Below are positions 18,833 to 28,000 of a DNA stretch of 64,000 nucleotides, piece by piece (positions within the stretch are counted from its first letter, which is position 1; the number at the start of each line of letters is the position of its first letter). The DNA comes from Syntrophaceae bacterium UBA6087 (GTDB taxonomy: Bacteria; Desulfobacterota; Desulfomonilia; UBA1062). The stretch is from the NCBI GenBank assembly GCA_002448235.1, contig DIXF01000007.1, positions 96,284 through 160,283 of the forward strand. Direction: 5' to 3'. Under the pieces are notes generated by a model, which had not been told where the DNA came from, searched no databases, and worked only from the letters and a program-made list of their open reading frames with translations. The position numbers and the translations under genes were made by a program.

Positions 18833-19678
18833 TCAGGCGATGAGGGTCATGTTGTCGATGAGGCGGGTCTTGCCGACTTTTACCGCCAGCGCCATGACCG
18901 CCCTGCCCTCGATGGTATCGACAGGGGTGAGAAGGTCCGGATCGACGATCTCGACATAGTCGATGGCGCATCCGGGCGTCCCTTCGATCATCCCCTTCAC
19001 CTCGGAACCGATCACGGCGGCCCTGCGTTCGCCCCCCTTTACCCGCTCCTTCGCATGGTTCAGCGACCGGGAAAGAACCAGGGCGCTGAGCCTTTCTTCC
19101 GGGTTTAAATATTTGTTCCGGGAGCTCATGGCCAGGCCGTCTTCCTCCCTCACTGTCGGGTGGGCGTGTATCTTCACGTTCATGTTCAGGTCGACCACCA
19201 TGCGCCTGATGACCGCGAGCTGCTGGTAATCCTTCTCGCCGAAGACCGCGACATCGGGGTCGATGATGTTGAAGAGCTTGGCCACGACGGTGGTCACGCC
19301 CCGAAAATGACCGGGACGGGCCGCTCCGCAGAGGCCTTCGGTGATGCCCTCGACGTTTATGTACGTGGCGTACCCGTGCGGGTACATATCAGAGGCTCCG
19401 GGATTGAATATGTACTCTACGCCCACCGCCTCCGCCATCTCCGCATCCCTCGGAAGGTCGCGGGGATATTTGTCGAGATCTTCGCCGGCGCCGAACTGGG
19501 TGGGGTTCACGAAGATGCTTATGATGAGGTGGTCCGCCAGGGATTTCCCTTCCCGCATGAGGTCGAGATGGCCTTCGTGCAGGTATCCCATGGTCGGCAC
19601 CAGGCAGATGCTTTCGCCCCTGTTTCTGACAGCCTTTACAAGGGCCTTCATGGTGGGGATGTCGGCAATGATCTCCAT
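18833..19678 (-). CDS. panC: Pantoate--beta-alanine ligase (pantothenate synthetase)
   Basis: ATG 19678 gives 281 residues, the family norm; the longer frame to 19783 would run into panB. The nucleotidyltransferase signature PTMGYLHEGHLDLM is near the N-terminus, with FVNPTQFG, VFGEKDYQQL and the KMSKS-like SSRNKYL further on. It condenses pantoate and beta-alanine with ATP to give pantothenate. It begins 4 bp after the panB stop, so the two form an operon for two vitamin B5 steps. Confidence 0.97.
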   Translation of the reverse strand: MEIIADIPTMKALVKAVRNRGESICLVPTMGYLHEGHLDLMREGKSLADHLIISIFVNPTQFGAGEDLDKYPRDLPRDAEMAEAVGVEYIFNPGASDMYPHGYATYINVEGITEGLCGAARPGHFRGVTTVVAKLFNIIDPDVAVFGEKDYQQLAVIRRMVVDLNMNVKIHAHPTVREEDGLAMSSRNKYLNPEERLSALVLSRSLNHAKERVKGGERRAAVIGSEVKGMIEGTPGCAIDYVEIVDPDLLTPVDTIEGRAVMALAVKVGKTRLIDNMTLIA

Positions 19679-19682
19679 AGAA

Positions 19683-20486
19683 TCAATCCTTGAAGCAGTG
19701 CTCTTCGGCAGGATACTGCCCTTCCCGCACCTCGGCCGCGTAAGCGCCGACCGCATTTTTAATGGTATCGAAGAGGTTTGCATACTGCTTGACGAACTTG
19801 GGCTTGAAGGCCTTGTCCATGCCCAGGAGGTCCTGTATCACCAGAACCTGGCCGTCGCAGTGAGGCCCTGCCCCGATGCCGATGGTCGGGATATCGAGGG
19901 CGGAAGTCACTTCCCGTGCGACCGCCGCAGGCACGCACTCCAGGACCAGCGAGAATACCCCGGCATCCTGGAGGGCCAGGGCGTTTTCCTTGAGCAGCTT
20001 TGCAGCCTCGTCTCCCCTTCCCTGCACCTTGTAGCCGCCGAAGGCATGGACGGACTGCGGGGTGAGCCCGAGGTGGCCCATGACCGGGATGTCGGCCCGG
20101 ACGATGGCCCTGACCTGCTCGATCACCCTGGTGCCGCCTTCGAGCTTTACGGCCTGGGCGCCGGCTTCCTTGAGAAATCTTCCGGCGTTGTTGACCGCGT
20201 CCGGCACGGATGTCTGGTACGACAGGAAAGGCAAATCGCTGACGACCAGCGCGCTCGGCTTTACCCTGGTGACGCACTGGGTATGGTAGACCATCTGGTC
20301 CATGGTGATGCCGAGCGTGTTGTCTCCGCCCGCCATGACCATGCCGGCGGAATCACCCACGAGGATGATGTCGACATCCGCCGCGTCGACTATGCGTGTC
20401 ATGGTGGCATCGTAGGAGGTAATCATCACGATGCGTTCTTTGCCTTTTTTCGCCAGGATATCCCTGACAGAGATCGCTTTCTTCAT
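19683..20486 (-). CDS. panB: 3-methyl-2-oxobutanoate hydroxymethyltransferase
   Basis: The start at 20486 follows AAGGAGATTACA and gives 267 residues. Family motifs are present: MITSYDATMTRIVD, ILVGDSAGMVM (Mg2+ ligand Asp) and PVMGHLGLTPQSV. The enzyme transfers a hydroxymethyl group from methylene-THF to ketoisovalerate to make ketopantoate. It is the first gene of panB-panC. PanE and PanD are not in the window. Confidence 0.97.
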   Translation of the reverse strand: MKKAISVRDILAKKGKERIVMITSYDATMTRIVDAADVDIILVGDSAGMVMAGGDNTLGITMDQMVYHTQCVTRVKPSALVVSDLPFLSYQTSVPDAVNNAGRFLKEAGAQAVKLEGGTRVIEQVRAIVRADIPVMGHLGLTPQSVHAFGGYKVQGRGDEAAKLLKENALALQDAGVFSLVLECVPAAVAREVTSALDIPTIGIGAGPHCDGQVLVIQDLLGMDKAFKPKFVKQYANLFDTIKNAVGAYAAEVREGQYPAEEHCFKD

Positions 20487-20551
20487 TGTAATCTCCTTAT
20501 GCGCATAGGTACTCTTGATCGTTTGACGGTTCAAGACAAATTTCCGGCTGG

Positions 20552-21238
20552 CTACACGGACTTCAGCCAGGAGAGGGTTTTCCCGAGGATCCTCGCGTAT
20601 ACTTCCTTCTCGGAAACCTCATAGTACTCGGGAACCTTGAACGAATGATCTCCCCGCTCTATGACGTCGAGGGTGCTGAAAGCGTCCGTCTTTGCCAGGA
20701 CCGCGCTGATCTTTTCCAGGTTGCAGAAAGGATCGTTCGTGCCTACGAAAAAGAGCATGGGAACCCTGATGCGGTACAGGTGGGAATCTTTGAGATTATC
20801 GGTTTTACCCGGGGCATGGAGGGGATAGCCCAGGAAGATGAGGCCTCTCACCTGCATGAGGTTGTCCGCGACCACCTGGGATGCGATCCTCCCGCCGAGG
20901 GACTTCCCCGCAGTAATGATCGATGACGGCTTGTAGACGGGATGGTTTCTGAGAAACTCATAGGCTTTGACCCAGGTTGCCTCGAGCACTCCCTCGCTGT
21001 CAGGGGATTTCTTGTCTTCGTCACGATAGAGGAAATTGAACCGCATGCAGAGATATCCCGATTCAGCAAGGACATTTGCCATATGGCTGAGCAGGGGATG
21101 GAACATGTCGTTCCCCGAGCCGTGGGCCAGGATGACGCCGGGGCTTTTTCCCCGGACGAAACGGTCGGGTATCGTAACGATCCCGGATATCTTCGTATCC
21201 CCCTTGAACGGCACGAATACATATTCTTCAGAAGCCAT
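20552..21238 (-). CDS. Alpha/beta-hydrolase of the TEX30/KANL3 (dienelactone-hydrolase-like) type
   Basis: ATG 21238 follows GAGGGACGC; the product has 228 residues. The catalytic set is visible: nucleophile in AGKSLGGRIASQ, Asp in FFVGTNDPFC and His in IERGDHSFKVP. HGSGNDMFHPLLS provides the oxyanion loop. Such short cytosolic hydrolases have broad ester or thioester substrates, and the physiological one is unknown. It lies upstream of panB on the same strand with 65 bp between, so co-transcription is possible. Confidence 0.85.
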   Translation of the reverse strand: MASEEYVFVPFKGDTKISGIVTIPDRFVRGKSPGVILAHGSGNDMFHPLLSHMANVLAESGYLCMRFNFLYRDEDKKSPDSEGVLEATWVKAYEFLRNHPVYKPSSIITAGKSLGGRIASQVVADNLMQVRGLIFLGYPLHAPGKTDNLKDSHLYRIRVPMLFFVGTNDPFCNLEKISAVLAKTDAFSTLDVIERGDHSFKVPEYYEVSEKEVYARILGKTLSWLKSV

Positions 21239-21400
21239 GCGTCCCTCCTGCACTTTCATCATGAAATCAAACCCGCTCATAGAATGCTTATTATTCCGAA
21301 TCGTCCCACTGTTACGTCTTTTTGTAGAACAAGTGACTGCCCGATGTCAAAGCAAAGGTGGCACTTGTTCGTGGAAGTGCATACTCCGGCTTGAAAAGCC

Positions 21401-22531
21401 GTGGCCGATCATGTACAAATTTTCCCTGTGCGGATCGGGTTTCGACTTATTACAGGGGTGCTTTTTATTGCTGGGACGGTTGCCTTTGGAATGAGCGCCC
21501 TTTCCCGCGGGTTCGAGACGGACCGGGATGTGTACCGGCCATTGAAAAAAGAATGCACGCTCAGGGAGCTTGCCCAGCGGAAACTGCACCACGGCCGGTC
21601 GCGGTTCATCAACCCCTGGCATATCCCCGGATCGAGAAGCCTTTTTGATGTCATTACCTGGAAGCTCTTCAGCAGGAATCATTTCAAGCAGTTCTACAAG
21701 GACGAGCCCCTCTCGCCGGTGACGATAAACTGGAAACCCGTCCACGAGCACCCGGGTTTAAGCGTTACCTTCGTCACCCACGCTACGCTCCTGATCAAAG
21801 ACTCGGGCACGAGCATCCTCATCGATCCCGTGCTGTCAGGCCTTTTCTGGCCGTATCAGGATTTCACCCCGCTGCGCTTCGACGTATCCGATATGCCCTC
21901 GCCGGATTACGTCCTCATCACCCATGGCCACTACGACCACCTCGATGCCGATTCCCTTGAACATTTTAAAGACACCTCACGGTTCGTTGCACCGCTCGGC
22001 TATCGCGATATCCTGGCAGAGTCCGGCATCCACAACCTCAAAGAGCTCGACTGGTTCGACTCCGTCGCGGACGGCTCCCGGGAGATCGTTCTCCTTCCCA
22101 GTAACCACTGGACCATGCGCAATCCCGCCATCGGTCCCAATACCGGCCTCTGGGGGTCCTACCTCATCAAGACCTCATCCGGGCCTGTCATCTATGTCTC
22201 GGGCGACACGGGATTGTTTGACAGGTTCGATGAAATCGGCCGTGAGTATGACATCGACCTTGCCGTATTCAACCTCGGGGCATACGAGCCGCGGTGGTTC
22301 ATGAAGCACTCCCATATGAATCCGGCCGAAACCGTCCGGGCCTTCAAGGATCTCCGCGCCAAAAAGCTCATGGTCGTGCACTGGGGAACATTCAGGCTGG
22401 GCGACGATCCGGTTCACTTTCCTCCGGAAGAAATCAGAAAGGAAATGGAGAAATCAGGCTTAAGCGACAGGCTCGTGGATATCCGCCACGGGCAGACCCT
22501 GTACTTCGACGGGAAGGTGAACCCGCATTAG
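21401..22531 (+). CDS. Membrane-anchored metallo-beta-lactamase-fold hydrolase (NAPE-PLD/UlaG-like)
   Basis: This 376-residue protein has an N-terminal hydrophobic segment (residues ~12-33) and a catalytic domain. The latter shows VTHATLLIKDSG, THGHYDHLD (HxHxDH), SNHWTMRN, VSGDTGLFD and VVHWGTF, the pattern of N-acyl-phosphatidylethanolamine phospholipase D-like proteins. The substrate could be a lipid. GTG 21401 is a weak start and could be moved downstream, but the membrane segment argues for including the N-terminus. It is a single gene. Confidence 0.85.
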   Translation: MADHVQIFPVRIGFRLITGVLFIAGTVAFGMSALSRGFETDRDVYRPLKKECTLRELAQRKLHHGRSRFINPWHIPGSRSLFDVITWKLFSRNHFKQFYKDEPLSPVTINWKPVHEHPGLSVTFVTHATLLIKDSGTSILIDPVLSGLFWPYQDFTPLRFDVSDMPSPDYVLITHGHYDHLDADSLEHFKDTSRFVAPLGYRDILAESGIHNLKELDWFDSVADGSREIVLLPSNHWTMRNPAIGPNTGLWGSYLIKTSSGPVIYVSGDTGLFDRFDEIGREYDIDLAVFNLGAYEPRWFMKHSHMNPAETVRAFKDLRAKKLMVVHWGTFRLGDDPVHFPPEEIRKEMEKSGLSDRLVDIRHGQTLYFDGKVNPH

Positions 22532-22564
22532 CAGAGCTTCCCGCGGGGCTCTGCGCGCCGGTTT

Positions 22565-23761
22565 TTATTTCCGCGCCTTGTCAAAGGCCCTTTCAAGGTC
22601 GTCGATGATGTCGTCCACGTCTTCGAGGCCTACGGCGAGCCTGAAGAGCGTGTCGGTAACCCCGAGCTCGTACCGGGCCTCCCGGCTGTAGTCATAGTAA
22701 CTCACCGTTGCCGGGTGGGTAATCAGCGTTTCCGTACCGCCGAAGCTCGGCCCGATAAAGATCATCTCCAGGGAATCCATGAACCGGTTCGCATCTTCAA
22801 TCCGGCCCTTCATCACGAAGGTCACCACACAGCCTCCTCCGGTCATCTGCTCTTTCGCGATGGCATAGTGATGGTGGCTTTCCAGGTAGGGATAATATAC
22901 CTTTTCCACATCCGGATGGTCTTCCAGAAACTTCGCCACTTCGAGCGCCGTCTTATTCATTTTCTCCACTCTCATGGGGAAGGTCTTGAGGCCCCGCAGG
23001 AGCATGTAGCAGCAGTGGGGATCGATGAGTCCGCCCATGGATTTGTGGAGGCTCCGGATGGGGGCGATCAGGTCTTTCCGGCCCAGTACGGTTCCTGCCA
23101 GGATATCGTTGTGCCCGGACAGATACTTGGTGGCGCTGTGGGTGACGAGGTCGATCCCGAATTCCAGCGGCCTCTGATTGATGGGCGTGGCGATGGTGCT
23201 GTCGATGAGGGTCATCACGCCGTGCCTATCCGCGATCTTCTTCAGGAGCACGAGATCGAAGACGTTGAGGTAAGGGTTCGTGGGAGACTCGGAAAAGATG
23301 AACCGCGTGTTCTTCTTGATGGCCTTTTCCAGGGCGTCGTAGTCCCCGAAGGGAACGATGGTGCACTCGATGCCGAAACGCTTCAGATAGAATTTGCAGA
23401 ATTCCAGGGTCTTCTTGTAGCTGTCGTCCGTAATGACGATATGATCCCCGGTCCGTACGAGCGAAAGGATGGTCGTGGTGATGGCCATCATGCCCGATGA
23501 GAACACCAGGCAGTCTTCGGCGCCTTCCAGGTCGGCAAGCCTGTTCTGAGCAATGAGCTCGGTGGGATTGCCGTACCTGCCGTACTCGAACCTTTCCTTC
23601 TTATCCTTGGTGTATTCCTCGATGTCCTTGCTGTTCTTGAATATAAAGGTCGATGTCTGGAAAATCGGGGTGGTTATCGCGTCGGCATAATGCTCCCGGG
23701 GCTCACCCGCATGGATTGCCCGTGAGGACATTCCCAGTCTGTCTTTCTTTTTTGTGCTCAT
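22565..23761 (-). CDS. PLP-dependent transsulfuration enzyme (cystathionine gamma-synthase/lyase family)
   Basis: This 398-residue Cys/Met-metabolism fold-type I enzyme carries the Schiff-base lysine in THSATKYLSGHNDIL and the phosphate-binding SSGMMAITTTI and YGRYGNPT motifs. Family reactions include cystathionine gamma-synthase, beta-lyase, gamma-lyase and O-acylhomoserine sulfhydrylase. With metX nearby, use of O-acylhomoserine is plausible. The gene is 3.7 kb away on the opposite strand and the precise reaction cannot be decided from sequence alone. Confidence 0.93.
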   Translation of the reverse strand: MSTKKKDRLGMSSRAIHAGEPREHYADAITTPIFQTSTFIFKNSKDIEEYTKDKKERFEYGRYGNPTELIAQNRLADLEGAEDCLVFSSGMMAITTTILSLVRTGDHIVITDDSYKKTLEFCKFYLKRFGIECTIVPFGDYDALEKAIKKNTRFIFSESPTNPYLNVFDLVLLKKIADRHGVMTLIDSTIATPINQRPLEFGIDLVTHSATKYLSGHNDILAGTVLGRKDLIAPIRSLHKSMGGLIDPHCCYMLLRGLKTFPMRVEKMNKTALEVAKFLEDHPDVEKVYYPYLESHHHYAIAKEQMTGGGCVVTFVMKGRIEDANRFMDSLEMIFIGPSFGGTETLITHPATVSYYDYSREARYELGVTDTLFRLAVGLEDVDDIIDDLERAFDKARK

Positions 23762-23983
23762 GTATCATCTCCTTCCCGATGCCGTCAAAAAAAGAGGCAC
23801 CCTGCAAAGATGCCGAGTTATCGAATGTTATGGCTAATATACCAGCGCTTTTCCTGTCAAGGACAATCCTTCTGAATGCCGGGCTTCACCGGCAGAGCAG
23901 CCATGACGGGAGCGAGAACCGTAGGGGCGTTGCATGACCGGAATCCGCCCTGGATCAACGCGCTTGAATATGTTTTGAAGATT

Positions 23984-24643
23984 ATGCTATCAGCCTCGAT
24001 CATGCAAGCTATCATTGAATCCATCAGGGATTTTGCCAAAGATCATTTTTCGGACGCCAAGTACAGCCATGACTGGGAGCATACGGAGCGGGTATACAAG
24101 CTCTGCATGCATATCGGGGGCGTAGAAGGAGCGGACCTCGAAGTACTGGCAATCTCCGCATACCTCCACGACATCGGCAGGTCCCTCCAGGATACGTCAA
24201 AGGGCACCCTCTGCCATGCCGAGCAGGGGGCCAGGATTGCGGCCGGTCTCCTTGACGCATACCCCCTCCCGCAAGAGAAAAAAGAGAATATCATCCATTG
24301 CATCCAGTCCCACCGATTCAGGAACAGCCGCCATCCGGAAACCCTGGAGGCAAAGGTTCTTTTCGATGCGGACAAGCTCGATGCCATCGGCGCCGTGGGG
24401 ATCGCCCGTGCGTACCTCTTTGCCGGCGAGGTAGGCGCGGTGCTCCATAATCCGGACATGGACCCTCTCATGGCCAAATCCTACAGCAAGGAAGATACAG
24501 GGTACCGCGAATATACGGTCAAGCTCTCGAAGATAAAAGACAAGATGCTTACCGGCGAAGGCCGGCACATGGCTCATGAACGCCATTCATTCATGGAGGC
24601 GTTCTTCGAAAGATTTCTTAAGGAGATCCAGGGGATCGTGTAA
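23984..24643 (+). CDS. HD-domain phosphohydrolase (YedJ-like)
   Basis: The HD metal-binding pattern is complete: HDWEHTERVYKL, AYLHDIGRS and DADKLDAIGA, with a further His in IQSHRFRN. Such proteins hydrolyse nucleotides or other phosphoesters with divalent metals; the substrate is unknown. Start choice is uncertain: ATG 23984 (weak GAAG upstream) or ATG 24002. The open frame continues upstream to 23876 through unlikely sequence. It is a single gene, divergent from the transsulfuration enzyme. Confidence 0.85.
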   Translation: MLSASIMQAIIESIRDFAKDHFSDAKYSHDWEHTERVYKLCMHIGGVEGADLEVLAISAYLHDIGRSLQDTSKGTLCHAEQGARIAAGLLDAYPLPQEKKENIIHCIQSHRFRNSRHPETLEAKVLFDADKLDAIGAVGIARAYLFAGEVGAVLHNPDMDPLMAKSYSKEDTGYREYTVKLSKIKDKMLTGEGRHMAHERHSFMEAFFERFLKEIQGIV

Positions 24644-24819
24644 AAGCTCTTCCCTGCCGCCCGCTTTTCCGCTTCGGGCAGGAGCGCCGGGTACGGGGAC
24701 TTCCTTCGCGAGAGCGTCAAACCATCACCTTGCAAGTAAATAATTTGCATGTTATGGAGATTCATGAGCACCGTGAAGCCGGATGATTACAGCGCTTTCC
24801 GGCCGGTACGCGGCGGAAC

Positions 24820-25749
24820 ATGAGGCGCATCCGTATAACCCCGAATATCGAGTACCTCGAACCCGAGGGAAAGAGAAAACTGTACGCCTGCTCCGGGCTC
24901 GCAGTCAGCGGCCGGGTCAAGGTCGTCATCGATGGAAACCCGGGGAAAAACCAGACAAGGGATTTTCTCCTTGAATTCGATCCCGATATCGCACTGGTTT
25001 CCCACTATCACCCGGATCACTCAGCCTGGTGCTCGCAGGTTCTCGAGCACACAAAAGCAGAGCTCATGATTCCGAACGGTGAGGAGCTCTATTTCAAAAG
25101 TCTCGACCACCTGGTGTCGCATACAGCGACTGACAAAGCCATGGAAAATCTCATGAGAGATTTCGCCAGAAATTTCCTGTCGTATCGCGAAATCGAGACC
25201 TTTATCACCTATGACAGCCCCTGCAGTTTCATCCTGGGCGATATATCCCTTGAATGCATCCGGACCCCGGGTCATTCGCCCGGACATACCTCTTTCTACC
25301 TTCCGGGGCAGAAAATCCTCTTCGCATCCGACATGGGGGTCGACCGCCTCGGGCCCTGGTACGGGTGGAGGGACTGCAGCATCGAGGCGACCATCGAGTC
25401 GATCCTTATGCTCAAATCCCTGGAGGTCAAGATTCTCCTGACGAGCCATGGAGGGATCGTCACCCGGGACATCGATCAGTGCTGGGACAGGGCACTGCTG
25501 CATATCCTGGAAAGAGAGCAGCGTATCGTCCTGGCCCTGGAGAAGGGAAAAACCCGAGAGGAAATCATCGAGGAAGGCGTGTGCTATCCGAAAAAAGGGA
25601 AGGTCAAAGAGCCGGTGAAGTCTTTCTTCATCATGTGGGATTCGGTCATGTTCGACCTCCATGCGAAGATTCTCGAAACGACGAGCTTGAGCACCCTGTT
25701 CCCCTGCCTGAGGACCATAGCTTCCACATACTCCGGACTGAATGCGTGA
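24820..25749 (+). CDS. Metallo-beta-lactamase-fold hydrolase
   Basis: The third MBL-fold protein of the window, 309 residues. Zinc ligands: SHYHPDHS (HxHxDH), PGHSPGHTS, ASDMGVDR and LTSHGG. The rest resembles hydroxyacylglutathione-hydrolase-like proteins with a C-terminal helical extension containing EEIIEEGVCYPKKG. Substrate unknown. It precedes hypA by 115 bp on the same strand, and its link to hydrogenase maturation is only positional. Confidence 0.86.
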   Translation: MRRIRITPNIEYLEPEGKRKLYACSGLAVSGRVKVVIDGNPGKNQTRDFLLEFDPDIALVSHYHPDHSAWCSQVLEHTKAELMIPNGEELYFKSLDHLVSHTATDKAMENLMRDFARNFLSYREIETFITYDSPCSFILGDISLECIRTPGHSPGHTSFYLPGQKILFASDMGVDRLGPWYGWRDCSIEATIESILMLKSLEVKILLTSHGGIVTRDIDQCWDRALLHILEREQRIVLALEKGKTREEIIEEGVCYPKKGKVKEPVKSFFIMWDSVMFDLHAKILETTSLSTLFPCLRTIASTYSGLNA

Positions 25750-25864
25750 ACTCCCTCATCCGATGACAGTGGTGCAAATACCCCTTCATTTTCCTGCCGA
25801 TCGGAGGTAAAAGAATCATCATGACCCATCCGGCTTTAAAGAATGATTCCCGAGAGGAAAACCC

Positions 25865-26215
25865 ATGCACGAACTGCCGGTGACCCAGTCCATCCTCGAC
25901 ATCGTGCTCAGGCACGCCAGGATGAACGGCGTGACAAAGATTCACGCAATCAACCTGAATATCGGAGAGCTGAGCGACCTGCAGGATGAATGGATTCAGC
26001 GGTACTTCGACTATATCAGCAAGGGCTCTCCGGCCGAGGGGGCCAAGCTCAAGATCGAGAGGATACCGGTGGTATTCCGGTGCAATGCGTGCACCGGGAG
26101 TTTCGAGGTCCGCGTCAAAGAAATGAAGGATATCGTCTGCCCTTCCTGCGGCAAAAAGGACCTTACCCTCGTTTCCGGCAGAGAATATTATATCAGGGAC
26201 ATGGAGGCTGAATAA
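25865..26215 (+). CDS. hypA: Hydrogenase/urease nickel insertion protein HypA
   Basis: This 116-residue protein starts MHELPVTQSI; the N-terminal Met-His-Glu binds nickel. The zinc site is formed by two CxxC pairs, CNAC near residue 75 and CPSC near residue 98. HypA delivers Ni2+ to the [NiFe]-hydrogenase large subunit together with HypB. The stop overlaps the start region of hypB. No hydrogenase structural gene or hypCDEF is in the window. Confidence 0.95.
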   Translation: MHELPVTQSILDIVLRHARMNGVTKIHAINLNIGELSDLQDEWIQRYFDYISKGSPAEGAKLKIERIPVVFRCNACTGSFEVRVKEMKDIVCPSCGKKDLTLVSGREYYIRDMEAE

Positions 26216-26883
26216 TGGACACCATACGGCTCATCGAGATCCGGGAGGACATCCTGTCCGACAACCAGACCCTTGCATCCGAACTGAAGGCCGACTTGAA
26301 GAACAGAAAAACCTTTCTCCTGAATCTCATGTCCTCTCCCGGGTCGGGGAAGACCAGCCTGATCCTCAAGACCATCGAGAAGCTCAAAGGCAAGTTCCGC
26401 ATCGGTGTGCTGGAAGCGGATATCGATTCCATGGTGGATGCAGAAAAGGTGGCCTCCACGGGCGTTCAGGCAGTCCAGCTCAAGACCGGAGGGTTCTGCC
26501 ACCTCGATGCCTCCATGGTCAAAGCCGGTCTCGACGCCTTTGACCTGGACAGCCTCGACCTCATCATTATCGAAAACGTGGGCAACCTCGTGTGTCCGGC
26601 CGAGTTCGACACCGGTGCGATACGGAACGCCATGATCCTGAGCGTGCCGGAGGGAGACGACAAGCCGCTGAAGTATCCCCTCATGTTCTCCGTGTGCAAC
26701 GTGCTCGTGGTAAACAAGATAGATTATCTCGCGTCTTCCGACTTCGATATGCAGGCAATGAAAGAGCGCGTAAAGAAGCTCAACCCGGGAATCGCCATCC
26801 TGGAAGTGTCATCCAAGACAGGTGTCGGGATCGATGAGTGGGCCGGATGGCTCGAAGGTGAGGTGGCGGCGTTTATCAGGTAG
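26215..26883 (+). CDS. hypB: Hydrogenase nickel incorporation GTPase HypB
   Basis: This 222-residue SIMIBI-class GTPase has P-loop MSSPGSGKTS, EADIDSMVDA, the metal-site TGGFCHLDASM and the base-recognition NKID motif. It provides GTP-dependent nickel insertion with HypA. The N-terminal CCGCGC high-affinity nickel motif and the His-rich region of some HypBs are absent, so this is the short form. Translation is coupled to hypA at 26215. Confidence 0.96.
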   Translation: MDTIRLIEIREDILSDNQTLASELKADLKNRKTFLLNLMSSPGSGKTSLILKTIEKLKGKFRIGVLEADIDSMVDAEKVASTGVQAVQLKTGGFCHLDASMVKAGLDAFDLDSLDLIIIENVGNLVCPAEFDTGAIRNAMILSVPEGDDKPLKYPLMFSVCNVLVVNKIDYLASSDFDMQAMKERVKKLNPGIAILEVSSKTGVGIDEWAGWLEGEVAAFIR

Positions 26884-26935
26884 CCTCTACCGGCTGAACG
26901 CTCGGGAAAAAGAGAGCTGTAATCCGGCTCGTCCT

Positions 26936-27550
26936 CTACAAGTAGCCCCTGATCACCCCGTAGAAACGCTCCGCGATGATCTGGTACCCTTTATCGTTCG
27001 GGTGTATCGGGTCGCTCATGAGGTCTTCATTCCCCATGATCCCTTCGAAAAGATTCGGAATAAGGAGCGAGCCGGTCTGCTCGCAGAGTTTTTTATATTC
27101 GTCATCGAACCCCCTTCCGAGCAGGGGAACACTGATGCCCCCGACGACGACCAGGGCGCCCTTTGCCTGGATGCCTTCGACGATAGTCTTCAGGTTCGCA
27201 AATGCCTCATCTTTGGGGACCCCGTTCTTCAGGTCATTTCCTCCCAGGGTTATGAGCACGATCTTGGGGGACTGGGAAAGCACGTCTTTACCGAGGCGCT
27301 TTAGCGCCGCTTCGGTCGTATCGCCCGGAAAACCTGCGTTGAGTACCGGCTGGCCGATCAAGCCGGAAAGCTGTGAGGGGTAATCCATGCCGAAAGACGC
27401 CCCGGTCCCGGACGTCAGGCTGTCGCCGAAGCAGATAATGGTCTCGCCTAAAGGTTTGACATTCCTTATCCCTTTCTCCGAGGGGAAGAACAGGTAGAGA
27501 GCGGCCGCTACGCCTATGACGGCGAATATGCAGATCACAGCCTTTTTCAT
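26936..27550 (-). CDS. SGNH/GDSL-family esterase (TesA-like), membrane-anchored or exported
   Basis: This 204-residue protein has an N-terminal hydrophobic segment (VICIFAVIGVAAALYLFF), then the four SGNH blocks: FGDSLTSGTGA, NAGFPGDTT, LITLGGNDL and DPIHPNDKGY. Catalysis is by Ser and His on short-chain esters, lysophospholipid or acyl groups, probably in the periplasm. CAGGAGGACAGT precedes ATG 27550. It is convergent with hypB. Confidence 0.9.
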   Translation of the reverse strand: MKKAVICIFAVIGVAAALYLFFPSEKGIRNVKPLGETIICFGDSLTSGTGASFGMDYPSQLSGLIGQPVLNAGFPGDTTEAALKRLGKDVLSQSPKIVLITLGGNDLKNGVPKDEAFANLKTIVEGIQAKGALVVVGGISVPLLGRGFDDEYKKLCEQTGSLLIPNLFEGIMGNEDLMSDPIHPNDKGYQIIAERFYGVIRGYL

Positions 27551-27612
27551 ACTGTCCTCCTGAACTCTCCCCTGATAGTGATCTCTTCGGTTTTTCCGGT
27601 TTTATTTCTGAA

Positions 27613-27972
27613 TTATCCGAGCAGATCGGTATCTTCATGGGTATAGGGCGGGCAACAGCAGCAAAGGATCTTTAAATCTTGTTCACGAGTGTTCTCCACC
27701 CGGTGAGGGATCCCGGGGTCTATGACGATGCTGTCGCCGGGACCTATCTCGAAGGTCTCCTGCCCAAGCGTCATGACGCCGTTCCCCCGGGTGACATGAT
27801 AGATCTCCCGGCTTGCCCGGTGAACATGAAGGGTAGTGGAACTGCCGGGACGAACGGTTGCTTCGGCAAGACTGACATCGGTGGATACGCCCTGGGCCGG
27901 ATGAATGAGCTCCCGGACGATCGATCCGTCCTTCGTGATATAGGGAACGATCTGCCCGTACTCTGTCTTCAT
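27613..27972 (-). CDS. Single-domain cupin protein
   Basis: ATG 27972 follows GGGAGGCTGGCGAGG and gives 119 residues; an in-frame ATG at 28008 would overlap the ychF stop by 8 bp. A cupin_2 barrel is visible: PGSSTTLHVHRASREIYHV (metal-binding HxHx3-4E type) and PGDSIVIDPGIPHRVEN. The tail has four consecutive cysteines followed by PPY and HED, as in a common small-cupin subgroup. The function is probably metal-dependent sugar or small-molecule binding. It is transcribed downstream of ychF. Confidence 0.86.
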   Translation of the reverse strand: MKTEYGQIVPYITKDGSIVRELIHPAQGVSTDVSLAEATVRPGSSTTLHVHRASREIYHVTRGNGVMTLGQETFEIGPGDSIVIDPGIPHRVENTREQDLKILCCCCPPYTHEDTDLLG

Positions 27973-28000
27973 CCTCGCCAGCCTCCCGTGTGAGGAGCCA

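Noticed and set aside
19341..20624. 427-codon plus-strand frame
   Set aside because: Antisense shadow of panC and panB, which are certain.
24660..24700. Imperfect CCTGCC...GGCAGG hairpin after the HD gene
   Set aside because: No T-tract and imperfect stem; not supportable as a terminator.
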